A model generated the notes under the pieces. The model was given only the letters and a program-made list of their open reading frames with translations, had not been told where the DNA came from and made no database searches. A stretch of DNA of 64,000 nt from Polytrichum commune (taxonomy: Eukaryota; Streptophyta; Polytrichopsida; Polytrichales; Polytrichaceae), in contig OX485803.1 of NCBI GenBank assembly GCA_950295325.1, positions 65,921,554-65,985,553 on the forward strand, given 5' to 3'. The first letter of the stretch is position 1. Each line of letters begins with the position of its first letter. Shown here piece after piece: positions 48,452 through 60,284 of the stretch. The translations under genes and the position numbers were made by a program.

Positions 48452-51400
48452 ATGGCAGCAAGCATGTCGATGCCTTCTTCGTCGTCATCGTTTCGGAGGT
48501 CACCCGCCATCGTCTTCTTCCTGGGCATCTTCCTTCTGGTGGCGATGGTATTCCGCAGCAACACCAATCTGGCAGACCATAACCCCTACCACTATCGCCA
48601 TGACAATGTCGTTCGGGTGACCACCGGTCTTGTGCGGCAAGCGCAGCATGAGTACGCGAAGCTCTCGGCTTCGTCCTCGGTGTTTAAGTATCCATCCATC
48701 AAATTCTCTTCACCATCGCCCTCCTCATCCGCAAACAACGCTTCCCTGAGCTCCTTGAAGGAGCTGGTGAAGGAGGCCATGGACCGTGGGTTGGTGGTCA
48801 TTGTGAATGCTAGCGAGGGTGATGCTGCGCGTCTGTTTGCGGACAACGCGCATGGGGCGAGACGCGAGTGGGACATCAATGGCGCCTTGGATGGGCCCAC
48901 GGGGGAGATTCTGGCGGAGGTCATCCAGGAGCTGAGGAACATGGAGGAGCTGCAGCAGGAGCTCGCCGAATTGAAAGCCAAGATCAAGCGATCCAATGTT
49001 AATGATGAAGGTAAGGTGGTACTAACAACAAGTGTTTCGTGTTGTTGCAATGTGTTGATGTTCTCCGCTGAGATCTTCCGTCGAAGTATGCCCAGAACTC
49101 CAAACCTCTCAGTGAATCGTCCAAACAAGGCCCAGAAGAGAAAACCTTTCTGTGAGGACATGGTTTGGAAGAGGATTGCCTTGTCGCAAGGTTGTTCTTG
49201 TATTGGCTTTCAACGCTGCAATCCGATTGTCAAAGTTTCGTGTTACAAATGTGTTCTTCGGGATCATGCATTTTGTTGTTTCGAGGACACTGCCCGGTGC
49301 CCAAAACTTCAAAATCCATCAGGGAATCGTCCCAGACAAGGCTCACAACTCAATATCTTTCTGGAAGAGAATGGGATCGAGGAGGATCGCATCGTCGCAA
49401 GGTTTTTGACTTGTTTTGGCTTTCAACGCTGCAATCCGAATCCCCGAACATTGCGTGTTGCATTGTGTTCTTCTCTGGGATCTTTCATGTTTGTTATTTT
49501 GGGAAACCTGTCGCATGCTCAGGACTCCAAAACCCATCAGGGGATCGTTCCAAATAAGGTCCAAAACCAGATCTTTATGCGAGAAGCGATTTGGAAGAGG
49601 ATTGCATCGTCGCAAGGTCGTTCTTGACTGGTTTTGGCTTTCAACGCTGCAATCCAAATCCTCAAGCATTCTGTGTGGCAACCCAAATCCCCAATTGTGT
49701 CGTCTTCCACTGTGTTCTTGTCGGAGTTTGTGCTGTGGCTTTCAATGCTGCACTCCAAATTTCCACACATCATCTCTCTCTTTGTCTCTTTTTAAAGTTA
49801 ATTTATAAGCTGGTCTTTCTTGCTGCTGTCCGGCATTTTCGTGAAGCATTTAGTAGCAATTACTTCATTCCTTGAGAAATGGGGTGCAACTCGGGGATCT
49901 TTGCTCTGTGTTTCTTGACATGAAAGGATTCTTGCAAGGTAGTTAACGGATGGAGCGGTTGATTCTTCCCAATCTTGATTATGATTTGATCCGGACATTG
50001 GATTCCTTGAGCTCGATCGCCCAGTTTCATGTTCGATTTCAATAGACGAGCTTTTAGAAGGCTAATAGGGACCCAATTCAGTGGAGTGCTGGGGAATTCA
50101 AACTGGAAGAAGAAACTTGATACTGTCGATCAATAAGTAGCCTTACTTCCTGCACTAATCTTCTACACACACATTTGTAGTAATTTTGCAACTACAAATC
50201 TTGGTCTCTCTATGTGAAATCAGCACTTATGCATCTCTTGGAGCTGATGTAGAAAGCTCTGGGGTTTTGTTGCACAGGGGCAGGACCGTGTGCGAAATGC
50301 AGAAGTGGCAACAAACGAATGGGATCATCATCTCTACACCATGGAGAACACAAGTATCGTGCGTTCGGCCAAGCCCTCCACCCGCTCGTCATCTTCAGCA
50401 CGTTCCGGTGGTCACTCGACGAGTTCACTTCAGTGGGGTTAGGAGCCCCGATCTTACTACGAAGGGAGCCAGACGTTGAAGAGAACGCATGTGTATGGGT
50501 GGATTGGGATGATGAGTTGAGCTCCTCCAGCTCCCAAGCGCCCCGGTTTCCCCTGTCTTCTTCTTCCAAGAAAAATCCACTAGTATTGTATGGCCAGAAG
50601 CGGATGATTGTCGTCAAGGACGGCGACCTCCCCTACGACGTGGTGCTGATCAAGTGCACGTTTCCCGACCCAGCGGGCTCCAGCGGCTATGGCGGCCACC
50701 TCTACATCCGGTCGGAAGACGAGTACGTCCCCGTCCTCACCGAGGCGCCGGAGGCTGTTAACCTGATCCAGTTCGAGGGCGCTCTGAAGCATGAATTCGC
50801 CTTCTGCACGCCTCCCATCTGGGACCAACTCAACTCCAAGTACCTGAAGCAATGGCTGATGCACCACCACCACGCCGCCGGATCCGACCGCGTCCACTAC
50901 TTCTTCTACCACGGAGTGCCAACGCTCGACGACGCGACAATGGAAGTGCTCCGGCCGCTCCTCGACCGCGGCATGGCGACGCTCATTAACCTAGGCGCAG
51001 AAATGGAGCTCGTCGGCGGCCCGCACCGATTCTCCAGCCCCCTCCTGGCGCTCAATGACTGCTTACAACGATCGCGCTTCTTCGCCGACTGGGCCGTGTT
51101 CTGGAACTTCAACGAGTACCTCCAGGTTTACCCTCCACATACACTAGCCAGCCTCGTGCATGCGAATCGCGACAAACCCTACATCACGTTTGGCAGCCAG
51201 ATTTTCAGCACGGTTTACTGCGCCCCGCCGGTGAACGCTTCCCTCGATCGGGCCGTCGAGCCGTGGGCTGCTGACCGCATGTTCCTGCGCCTCGAGCACC
51301 CAGTGTGCGGTAACACGAATAGATCCTCCCTCTGTCTAGGCCCCGAGGGCGAGCGCAAGTGGATCGGAAACCCTAGGAAGCTGTACGCCGGACATGTGTA

Positions 51401-51782
51401 TTTCACCATCGACCCGTCGAGGGGCGGGGCCGAAATCCCCACCGAAACCGCGAGACTGAACAAGTACATCGGCGGTGGCTATGGTGGATTCACATTGCAA
51501 GTGCAGGAGGGCGAGGTATGCACGATTCTCAAAGTGCCCGAGCATGTCGACCCCTCGGTCCCCGTCGACGGGTACTGGTTCAAGGATCTGAGCTTCTCGG
51601 TGTTCTCGAAACCTGCTCACGCCCTCGCGACCACTTCTGCTCTTTTCAACACAGGCTTCCGAGAGGCTGCTGTTGCGGCTTACGACGACGGCGTTGTTAC
51701 GGCTTCTGGCGGTACTGTTGAGGTAGCAGCAGCAGCTGACGCCGAAGATCCCACAGCTCGCAGCTCGATCTCGGACAGATGA
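48452..51782 (+). CDS. family 92 glycosyltransferase (GALS/DUF23-like), type II membrane protein
   Basis: Two exons, 48452-49010 and 50278-51782, joined by a strong GAAG/GTAAGG donor and TTGCACAG acceptor in matching phase: 687 residues. Residues 18-34 form a signal anchor after a short basic, Ser-rich tail; a stem with a short coiled coil follows (about 160-182), as in Golgi enzymes. The GT92 core starts near 366 (CTPPIWDQLNSKYLKQWL) with RVHYFFYHG, NDCLQRSRF at 446 and a WxNxNEYL segment. Plant relatives include galactan galactosyltransferases (GALS), but the substrate here cannot be told. The usual Asp-x-Asp of this segment reads Asn463-Phe-Asn465. ATG 48452 (AAAATGG) is preferred; an in-frame ATG at 48365 would add 29 residues. 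CGN/GCC-rich codons contrast with its flanks. Confidence 0.8.
49028..49790. repeat. ~215-bp tandem repeat, about 3.5 units, in the GT92 intron
   Basis: GGCTTTCAACGCTGCAATCC occurs at 49205, 49418 and 49636, and in altered form at 49737. The unit also repeats a GATCGTTCC-AA-AAGGCC-like block and TCGTCGCAAGG. The array creates spurious open frames across the intron. Confidence 0.8.
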
Positions 51783-52960
51783 CAAAGGTGTAGGGTCGGC
51801 TTTTACAAGGTGAATTACACTAACTATCTCATTGATTTAGCGTGGCATTGACATTGATGTTTCATTATCAAGTGTCCCATGCCACCTTCTCTGGGCGCTA
51901 CCCAACAATTGTGATATCGTTTTCGTGGGTTGATGACAAATAGGTAGTAGTGTAGTGCAACTCGCAGCTTGATCTCAGATAGATGACAAAGATTCACGTT
52001 TTTCTTGTACATGGTGAATGGCATTATATATTTGGTTATAGTGTGGCATTGAATTTGATCTGGTATGTTAATTTGAGTGGCAGCGTCCATGACTTGCTGC
52101 TCTTGTAGCAGCTTGCCGTGTGCCCCATGCTACCTTCAACTGGTTGCCACCCAGTGATTGTATGGATCGATGATGAATAGGTAGTGTGGGCCACACTAAA
52201 TCAGATGTACACTGTAATTACTGCGTCCACTTTGCATTGAATCTCTTCACTAACCTTGGTGACTCATGACAGTACTTTTCGATTATCAGTCAACTGCCCT
52301 TTGAGTCTGTGAGTCTTCAAGATTGCACTGCCCAATGCTCATGCTCTGGCAACCTCATTTGCCTGCCCTTTTCAATACAGGTTTCTAGGAGGCGGCTTCT
52401 GACACTGAAGATGCAACAGCTCTGACACCTCGATCTCGGACAGATGACAAAGATTCACTGGCTCTCATAAGGTGACTGGAAGATGACTCAAAAGTTTCAA
52501 GCCGAGCACTTCCTCGAGGTGGCATCCTTTGTGTCATGGAAAAGTGAGCATCTCCACTATGATCGTCGGGTCCCGGTTGCCAAAACCAAGGACCATGTTT
52601 GCCCTTTTCAACACAAAGCTTTCCTGAGCCGGCACCAAAGATGAACAGCTCACAAGTTTGGTATCAGGCAGGTGACACGAGTAGAATGCCAAGGAGAATG
52701 ACTAATGAGGCCCTTGACTGGAAGAAGATGACAGGAAATTCAGGTCAAGCAAGCACTTCCACAAGGTGGCATCCTTTATGGCATGAAAGAGTAACCATCT
52801 CTAATATGATTGGTCCTGCAACCAGTTGTGGAAACCAAGGACTTTTGGGCATTGGTGCCCAGAAGTGCTGGGTTGTCCTCTTCTTCCCATGTCAACACAG
52901 TATGTTTCCACGCATAATTCTGAACCCAAACCTGAACCCAATAAATGTGTATGAATAGAG
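51750..52960. repeat. tandem copies of the GT92 coding end and 3' flank
   Basis: The stop-codon region (CTCGATCTCGGACAGATGAC at 51763) recurs at 51971 (altered) and 52433 (nearly exact). Upstream coding bases CTTTTCAACACAGGCTTCC (51642) recur at 52368 and 52609. A later unit pair shares GGTGGCATCCTTT at 52519 and 52764. Copies carry stops and deletions and are not functional exons. Confidence 0.75.
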
Positions 52961-54135
52961 GTCCCTTCTTGAAAGGCTCCTGGCCACATAAAAAGGGCCG
53001 CTAACCCTTTGTGACTCGTAACCACCTGAGAATTTCCAAGATTGCACTGAATTGTCACCAGTGACACACAGACATAGCACTTGAATTTTAGGTGAAATCA
53101 GTGCTCATGTAGCAGCTACTTAGGTAGAGAGGAATCTGTGAGGAACATTACCTCCTATACAGAGACATAGAGACAGACAGGCCCTCCAGGAACACGTTTG
53201 CCAACACTGCGTCCAGTAGTGTGACAAGTGCTTCACATTGTATTTTTATTGGCTCTGATCATGTCTGCACAACACATGGTTCAATTTGCAACTGATCTCC
53301 GAACACATGGTGCTTTCCCTTGCACTCTTAAGGCACACTCTCTTATACTTCTTACAGTCTCATCCCAATTTGTGGCAATTCCATTTATCTCAACTTAGGC
53401 CAACTCGTATGGTTATTGTTGAGTAATTTTCTCAACGATCGTCTTTCCAAGTTTTTTCTTGCACATCTCACCCAGAAAGTCTCTATACTCTATATTATAT
53501 AGATCTTATTGTCCACCAATTATAATTGAGAGAGACACAACCCCTCTAAAGTCCTTGGACCCTCAATTCACAAGGATGAGAAGGGGTTTAGAAGGCGGTT
53601 GCTTCTCTCAGTAATTGGTGGGTAGTAAAGATTTTGAAAACATTTGGGCTCGGTGTGGGATGATGATGCAACCTCCCCCCCACCCAAAAGAAGAAAAACC
53701 GAGAAATCTGATTTCTGAAAGAATCGTCTATAAGTGACCATATGAGCTGTTGCTCTTAGGTGTGACGTGGATTTTCACATATTCTTCTAGATGTGCCAGT
53801 GAATTTCCATCCTCAGCGTATCTCCTTCCCTAAACCATCAGATGTGTACATATGTATACCAAAAACCAACATTGAACCTAAAACTTACACCATGCACCAT
53901 CGTCACACATTTGGGAGCTTCAAATGAGTGACTAATGGTGCATATTGTCAGTTTTGGGTACGTGTGCCTTACCTGTTGATCCCTTGAAACCATCCATTCT
54001 GTTGCTGTGGATATGATCACAAAGTACCATATGGACACCTTCACCAGTCACTCGTTGTTGTACTCATCAATTTTACCAAAAACAAAAATGCTCCGAAATA
54101 TTATGGATTTTGCATGTAGAACTTTCAAGCCAAGT
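52961..54135. other. unassigned intergenic stretch
   Basis: No supported gene or repeat. Confidence 0.4.
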
Positions 54136-54138
54136 CGT

Positions 54139-54181
54139 GCTGGGCTGGGCTGGGCTGTGCTGTGCTGTGCTGTGCTGTGCA
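54139..54181. repeat. GCTGG/GCTGT pentanucleotide microsatellite
   Basis: Three GCTGG units followed by five GCTGT-type units. Confidence 0.85.
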
Positions 54182-54323
54182 CGTCAATGCTGACAAAATT
54201 GCCGTGGATTCGGTGTCCTTTGAAGTACAAAAGGTATGGGTTATGCCAGAGTCCTGAGCCGCGACTGCTGCTGTGGTTGCCAGGCACGCCAGGTGCCAGG
54301 ATAATGCTGTGCAAGCAAGTCAG

Positions 54324-54664
54324 TTAAAAAGTACGCATCAAACCCTAAGCTTACAACATAAGCTCAAGTTACCAGCGTCTCCAGATTGCTTTGAAGCGAG
54401 CTAACTTATTAAAAAGTACGCATCAAACCCTAAGCTTACAACATAAGCTCGAGTTACCAGCGTCTCCAGATTGCTTTGAAGCGATCTAACTTATTAAAAA
54501 GTACGCATCAACCCTGAGCTTACAACATAAGCTCGAGTTACCAGCGGCTCCAGATTGCTTTGAAGCCAGCTAACTTATTAAAAAGTACGCATCAAACCCT
54601 GAGCTTACAACATAAGCTCGAGTTACCAGCGTCTCCAGATTGCTTTGGAGCGAGCTAACTTACT
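54324..54664. repeat. 85-bp tandem repeat, four units
   Basis: AAAAAGTACGCATCAA restarts at about 54326, 54411, 54496 and 54580. Units differ at only a few bases (one lost A in the third) and contain AAACCCTAAGCTT, so the array is young. Confidence 0.9.
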
Positions 54665-54983
54665 AGGCGCGGCATTGTGCAGTGTGTACTCTTACATTTC
54701 ATTCACAAGTTCACATGGAGGTGGTGGTGACTCCTGTACCTCCTCAGTAGCCGCCACTTAACAAATGACATCCACCTGAAGTGAAATGATCACTCACACG
54801 AAAACAGCACCCAGTCCAGTACCACCCATGCCATGAGCTAGCTAGGTATGTAATCAAATCGCCAGCCTCTCATCACCTGCAACCGGTATATTTCTTTTGA
54901 GATATGGCACAAGGACACCCTAGCCTATATCCCTTGGACTGCCAGCGTTTATGTAGACCTTTGTGTTGAATTTCCTTCATGCC

Positions 54984-55836
54984 CTATGATCGGGGAGACC
55001 CGGCAGTTAGTTACGAATGAACCGGTTGAGTTTGAGACCTAATCGGTTGAAGTTCAAGACTGCAGGCAGGAAAATTACCGATCATTTTAGAGGAATCTAT
55101 AGAAGAATATACCCCAATTTAATAAAGGATCAACCGGAGGATGTCAACATGCAACCGGTTGGACTTGCAAACACTAGGATCTCAACCGATTACAGTCCAC
55201 CCTCTATAAATGTTACACCTATAAGTGTTAACCCTCTCTAAATGTTAACTTTCTTCTACTCCCCACATATTGCACACTATAAATGTTAAACGTGTTAACT
55301 GTTAACAAAATGGTACTCCCTTCTTTGTAAATTTGACTCTATAAATGTTAACGAATGAAATACAACCATAATATGGATGATAAAAACTACACATCCAGTT
55401 ACATTCCTCTCTCTCTCACCATGCGTTAGTGACTTGCAATCTAGTTTTGGTAACATTAGAAGGTACATGGAATCACGTTCATGTGATGTGGCCAAGTATG
55501 TGGGTTTGTTGGTGCAGATTGAGAAATATTTGCAAGTTGTGCATGCATATGAATCTCACCAAAGAACCATTGATTCATACTTCACCCATGATTTGTAAAC
55601 TTGATATTGAATAAAGTTTTGATTGGGTTTGCAATTTTATGAATGGCATTCTCTCACAAGGACTCTTCACAATTGCTTATATTTATAAATGTTAAGATTT
55701 TTATATTGCTCAAAAAAATAATTTTATAATTGTTAACTGTTAACACCTCTATAAATGTTAACTTTGATCCACTCCCGAGGGTTAACATTTATAGAGGGTA
55801 GACTGTATGAATGCCCTAAAATCTCCCAGATCATTG
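54984..55836 (-). mobile_element. hAT-type MITE (copy 4, reverse), split by a pogo-like MITE
   Basis: The body at 54984-55190 continues after the insertion at 55808-55836 (AATGCCCTAAAATCTCC..CATTG). Flanks TTCATGCC (54976-54983) and TTTATGCC (55837-55844) agree at 7 of 8 bases. Confidence 0.7.
55193..55805. mobile_element. pogo/Tc1-mariner-like MITE (copy 2), nested
   Basis: CAGTCCACCCTCTATAAATG at the left with its complement at the right, TA at both sides (55191-55192, 55806-55807). Same family as 6007-6494. It lies inside a hAT MITE. Confidence 0.75.
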
Positions 55837-55855
55837 TTTATGCCACGTTGAGAAC

Positions 55856-56066
55856 CAATGCCCGGGAAGTTTTTGGGCATGTATAGTTGGTCAAGATCCT
55901 AGTGGTTCTAAATCCAGCTGGTTACATGTTGACATAATCTTCTGGTTTTCCTTTATTCATTTGAGGTATATTCTCTATAGATTCTTCTAAACAACTTCAA
56001 TCGGTTATTTCTCAAACTCATCAACCGGTTCATCTGCAACTAACCGCTGGTTCTTCCCGAGCAGTG
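55856..56066 (+). mobile_element. hAT-type MITE (copy 5)
   Basis: CAATGCCCGGGAAG and CTTCCCGAGCAGTG at the ends, family core inside; starts 12 bp after the 3' duplication of copy 4. Its own target duplication is unclear. Confidence 0.6.
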
Positions 56067-56089
56067 GTTAGAATCAGTGTTGGACAGGT

Positions 56090-57120
56090 GCATATATATA
56101 ATACCATCCTGGTAACAAAAGATGTGATTTTTTTTCATAACTTTTTTTGAATGTTGGTTGAATGGTATCAAAATTTGTGAATTACTTTGATACTAGGAGG
56201 GTATGGGTATCTGATGGTATTTTGATCTCCGATAGATACCATTCGGGTCTATCTACCACGCAAAAAACTTTTGAATAAGTAGGCAACATCATTTTGGTAT
56301 CAATACGATTTAGAATGGTATTGGCCCAAATAATAACTCGGGTATATAAAGATTCTCTCACCTTGACGTACACATCTAATATCAATATTTGGTTGGTGTT
56401 ACGATTTTGATCCCCGCATGTAGGTTTAGTATACCAGTATTGATGTTGATCATTGATACCGTGCATTCACCTATGTACCTAACTAATATTGGTTAGAACC
56501 GTTCCAGTTCACACCGTCCATCTAGGGTTTTGTTGATGTTGGAGGTATATAGGTAATTGAGTGCTTTCAATACACGATATCAATAAGGGAATCACATAAC
56601 CTACTTGACCAATATTAGAGTTTGACATATTTGTCATATATTGATACTTGTTGGGTATCACAAGATGAAAGAATCTTTGTATATCCAAGTCATTACTTGG
56701 GTCAATACCATCCCAAACTATACTAGTACCCGAGAGTTTTACCTAGTCATCAAGGTCTTTGCATGGTATATAAACCCAAATGGTGTTTTCCCCCCCTCAA
56801 ATACATGCATCATATTTGTATTAAAAAATGATAAATTAAAACCACAAGGTACTTATTGTATATACTTGAGTGGTATCATTGAAAGATGATACTAGTCCAA
56901 CATTGGTTTTCACCAATATTGGATTGCTCTCACCTTTTCTTTTTTTCTTTTTTAAATACCACTCAAGAATATGTAGTGAGGATTTTCAATTTTCAATTTT
57001 CTTTTTCTGTTGATAGTGGTAGGGCATGGGTATTTGAGAATTACTTTGTTTTCTTATACCATCCAAGTCTTTAAACTATCCAAGAATCTTCATGCCTAAG
57101 TAAAATCACACCTTGTATCC
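56090..57120. repeat. imperfect foldback region
   Basis: 56182-56466 and 56641-56860 are inverted relatives. Open frames on opposite strands read alike (both contain ESLY followed by VI-W-NTI-N), which comes from the inverted DNA repeat. Exact ends and type are unresolved. Confidence 0.4.
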
Positions 57121-57429
57121 ATATGGTATGAGGTGATATTGACCCAAACATGGATTCATGTATACAATGATTTTGCTCATCTTGTGATACTTGTCAAGTG
57201 TATGCATTACTATTCTATGCATGTGAGTAAGCAATCACAAGTATACAGTAGGGACATTGAAGTGATCCTTATTCTATCCTCCATAAATACACCCACTTTC
57301 AACACATGTGAGTTCTAAATAATATGCCACTTACAAGTTGAAACAACTCAATCACCTTGGGACACCACTTGCATATATTGAAATCATGAGGGTGATGGAT
57401 TAAAGGCAGTTGAGAAGGATAGGGACTAA

Positions 57430-58165
57430 GTGGACAACTATTTAGCTAGTTACAAGCTCTGACTAGCTAAAGCTACACACAAATTTGGTGCATCAAAAGA
57501 ATAGCGAGCTAAAACTAAGTGCCATAATCTCAGCGAGGAAAGTTAGCTAGCTAAATTTAGCTAATAGCTAGTTGGAATCTAAAATATACACAAAGGTTTT
57601 TTTTAATATTAGGGCAAATCCCATATAGTAAAAATTGTGCGATGCCACACAATGTTCCAGACAATTGCGCAATGTAGTGCCAAGCCTCACGAACGATTGA
57701 ACTTGTTCCAAAGCACATTTGCAATGACTGACCAACTCCCAAATCAAATCAAACAGTTTTGTGAATCACCATGTTGTACTGCCACTATAAGCAAATGCCC
57801 TCATGGAAATCACCAATGCCAGTTGAAAGTGAGGAAACCGACTATATGTGTTGATTTTAAGCCTTTCAATTTCCTTGTGCAACAACATGACAACATAGAG
57901 CCAACCGAGAGCAATACAACCAAATATATATTGTTTGGTGTCGTTTGAACGGATTTCTCTTTGGTTCAAAATGAATATGCATGTCACACAACTTTTTAGT
58001 TAGTCGAAGCTGAGTAAAAATGAGAGTTCCGGAAAAGTTAGCTAGCTAAAGCGAAGTAAAAATCATAGGTTCAATGAACCTAGCTAGCTAAAGCCAAGTG
58101 ACAAATAAGGGCCCATATAATTTAGCTAGGTGATGCTAGTTGGCTAGCTATCCAAGGTCTGAAAC
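57430..58165. mobile_element. possible MITE rich in TAGCTAGCTAA
   Basis: Clusters of AGCTAGCTAA and GCTAAAGC lie at 57440-57570 and 57990-58160, with roughly complementary outer ends (CAACTATTTAGCTAG.. / ..GCTAGTTGGCTAGC). Target duplication not established. Confidence 0.35.
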
Positions 58166-58870
58166 GGTGTATTGAGGTTGGCATTGATTGGACATGTCAA
58201 TCACAACTTGGGATCAACAAGGCTAATAAAAAATGTAGTTAGCTAGATTAAGTGATGTATGATGCATGAGATGGTTGATAACGCTGAAGTTAAGTAAGTG
58301 GCATGTTGGCTTGCGGGTGGATCACACCATATGGGGTCCAATTCATAGGATTAACAGGGATGGTTTTGAGTCACATGCTAGAAACGGGGACAAATGGATT
58401 AAGGTTGTGACAAGCCGACTCAAATGTAAGATGGGATATGATAAGGTTAGGTATGGATGGGTCAAGACTATGAGAAACTTGCTTTGCAGTCAAGTAGTGG
58501 CCTAGTCAAGCCCCCCCCCCCTCCCCCACGACGATATTGAGAAGCTACTACATGTGGTGAAAATAATTGCCTACTAGATTCAAATTGTAGTGATTTTTAT
58601 TTCTTTTTGTCAATGTAGTTGCATTTGCTACGGCACACATGCCATCCCTTATACAATTTGGATGCTATATATAGGGTAGATTAGCTAAAGAATTGGTTTA
58701 AGCAACCTTAGATATACCATCAACATCTAAGTGCCTAATTGTTCTTATTCCAAAAACTACTGCAATGTCATATGAGACACATGAAAATCTTGGATGAGGG
58801 GATGGCCTTATTTTGGGTTTGCATTCAAGAGTGAAAAATGCGCCCACCCCATCTCAGATAGAGAATAGAA
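58166..58870. other. unassigned spacer
   Basis: Contains a C-rich tract at 58510-58527; no gene recognised. Confidence 0.4.
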
Positions 58871-58873
58871 TTA

Positions 58874-59353
58874 AGGCTGCTTCACACTATGGCCGTCGAA
58901 GTTGAGAGGCTGTGGGATTGAGTGGCCAAACTTTGTTGAGAGTCCAAAGAAATGGGCTACAAAGAGCTAATAAAATATAGGAATTGGAGCCTTCGGCCGG
59001 GCATAGTGTGAAGCCTTCAAAGGGCAAGCCCAAAGTCCAAACCTTTGGCCATGAACAAAACAACCCCTCCAATCTAGAGGCCAAGATCTTGTTAATGATT
59101 GATTTTTTAATCACGTTTTTAATGGAAAAAAACCGATGGCCTCTCGACCATAGTTTGGGTTTCCAATCATGTCCAACCCAAACTCCCTTTGAGAGTCCAT
59201 CGCCTTCTTCAAAAAGTAATAATTTTAAATTACGATGACCTTTGGACTTTGGCCTTAGTGTGAAGGGTCGAGAGGCTGAACTCTTAGTTTCTTGCAATAC
59301 GATTGGTGGAAATCAATGGCCTCTCGACTATCGGCCATAGTGCGAAGTGCCCC
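58874..59353. mobile_element. Harbinger-like MITE, family GGGGCACTTCGCACTATGG
   Basis: Left end GGCTGCTTCACACTATGG, right end the complement of GGGGCACTTCGCACTATGG, flanked by exact TTA (58871-58873, 59354-59356). Distantly similar TIR to the element at 15236-16369. Confidence 0.65.
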
Positions 59354-59517
59354 TTAGTAATCTAATGTAGAAAAGAGCTACAAAATTAAACAGTTGGATG
59401 TTGTGCACACTAAATAGGTATTTGTTGATTCCATTCCAATACCCTAACCTTTAAATGAGTAAGCTTGAGTACTAAAATGCACTAAACGGATTCTTCAATT
59501 TCATGGCCATTAAGTAA

Positions 59518-59990
59518 GGGCCACTTCACACACAAGACCTAGAGCCCGTGACCATTACACTTTGAGCACTCTCATTGGTGGAAAAGGAGGAGCCAATCTA
59601 AGTTCGCTTCACACTATGCTTGAGGAACCAACGGAGTATGTGAATGCAAGATGGATGTAAAGTCTACATGGAATCCTACATAGCATCAAATGGCTCATGT
59701 TTCATGGTCACTTAGATTATTTTAAAAACCGCCTCTTGGAGGTAAGTCTAAAACAAAACCGGGAGACCATAGCACTCCGAACTCTCACAACCCTTGGTTT
59801 ATTCTATTTTATCATGTGTGAGGACCCGCATGAATAGAAATTCATTGAAATAGCATTTGATTGAGGGTCCGGTCACATATGACTTCACACTACCTGATTT
59901 TGGAGGTGATTTGGGACGGCCTTTGGACACTTTCTTTTGGGCTCTCACAATTTCATGGTCACGGCTCTTGGCTCGTGTGTGAAGTGACCC
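59518..59990. mobile_element. Harbinger-like MITE, family GGGCCACTTCACACAC (copy 3)
   Basis: GGGCCACTTCACACACAAG and the near complement at the right, flanks TAA and TAT. Body matches 42809-43315 in the same orientation. Confidence 0.65.
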
Positions 59991-60284
59991 TATTGTGATG
60001 AACATCTGGCGGACGAAAATCATCCCAGTATTTTTTCACATATTCATCCATTTACAAAACCCCTGAAGTGCTTTATCGCGCTTGTTCTGTGGACCAAACC
60101 CTAGAGCTCTGTTTCAATACTCTGATTGGTTTTTCAGCAAAATTCATTCCGAAATCCAGCTGCGCGCTTACCTTACGATCGTTGTATTGGAGAAATTGCA
60201 GTGAGGGTCGGGTTTTCTGTTAGAAATTTCGCTTTGAGAGAGAGCGTAGAGAGCTTGGTTGGGGGTTTTGGAGGTTGAATAGCC

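Noticed and set aside
50278-50455. Alternative reading frame of GT92 exon 2 (starting GQDRVRNAE)
   Set aside because: It stops at about 50442, while the chosen frame continues into the GT92 core and fits the exon 1 phase.
26500-54664. CRISPR-like arrays
   Set aside because: The tandem repeats have no unique spacers of constant length; they are contiguous units in a plant nuclear setting.
56182-56889. Two related frames on opposite strands
   Set aside because: Similarity comes from an inverted DNA repeat; no start context or domain.
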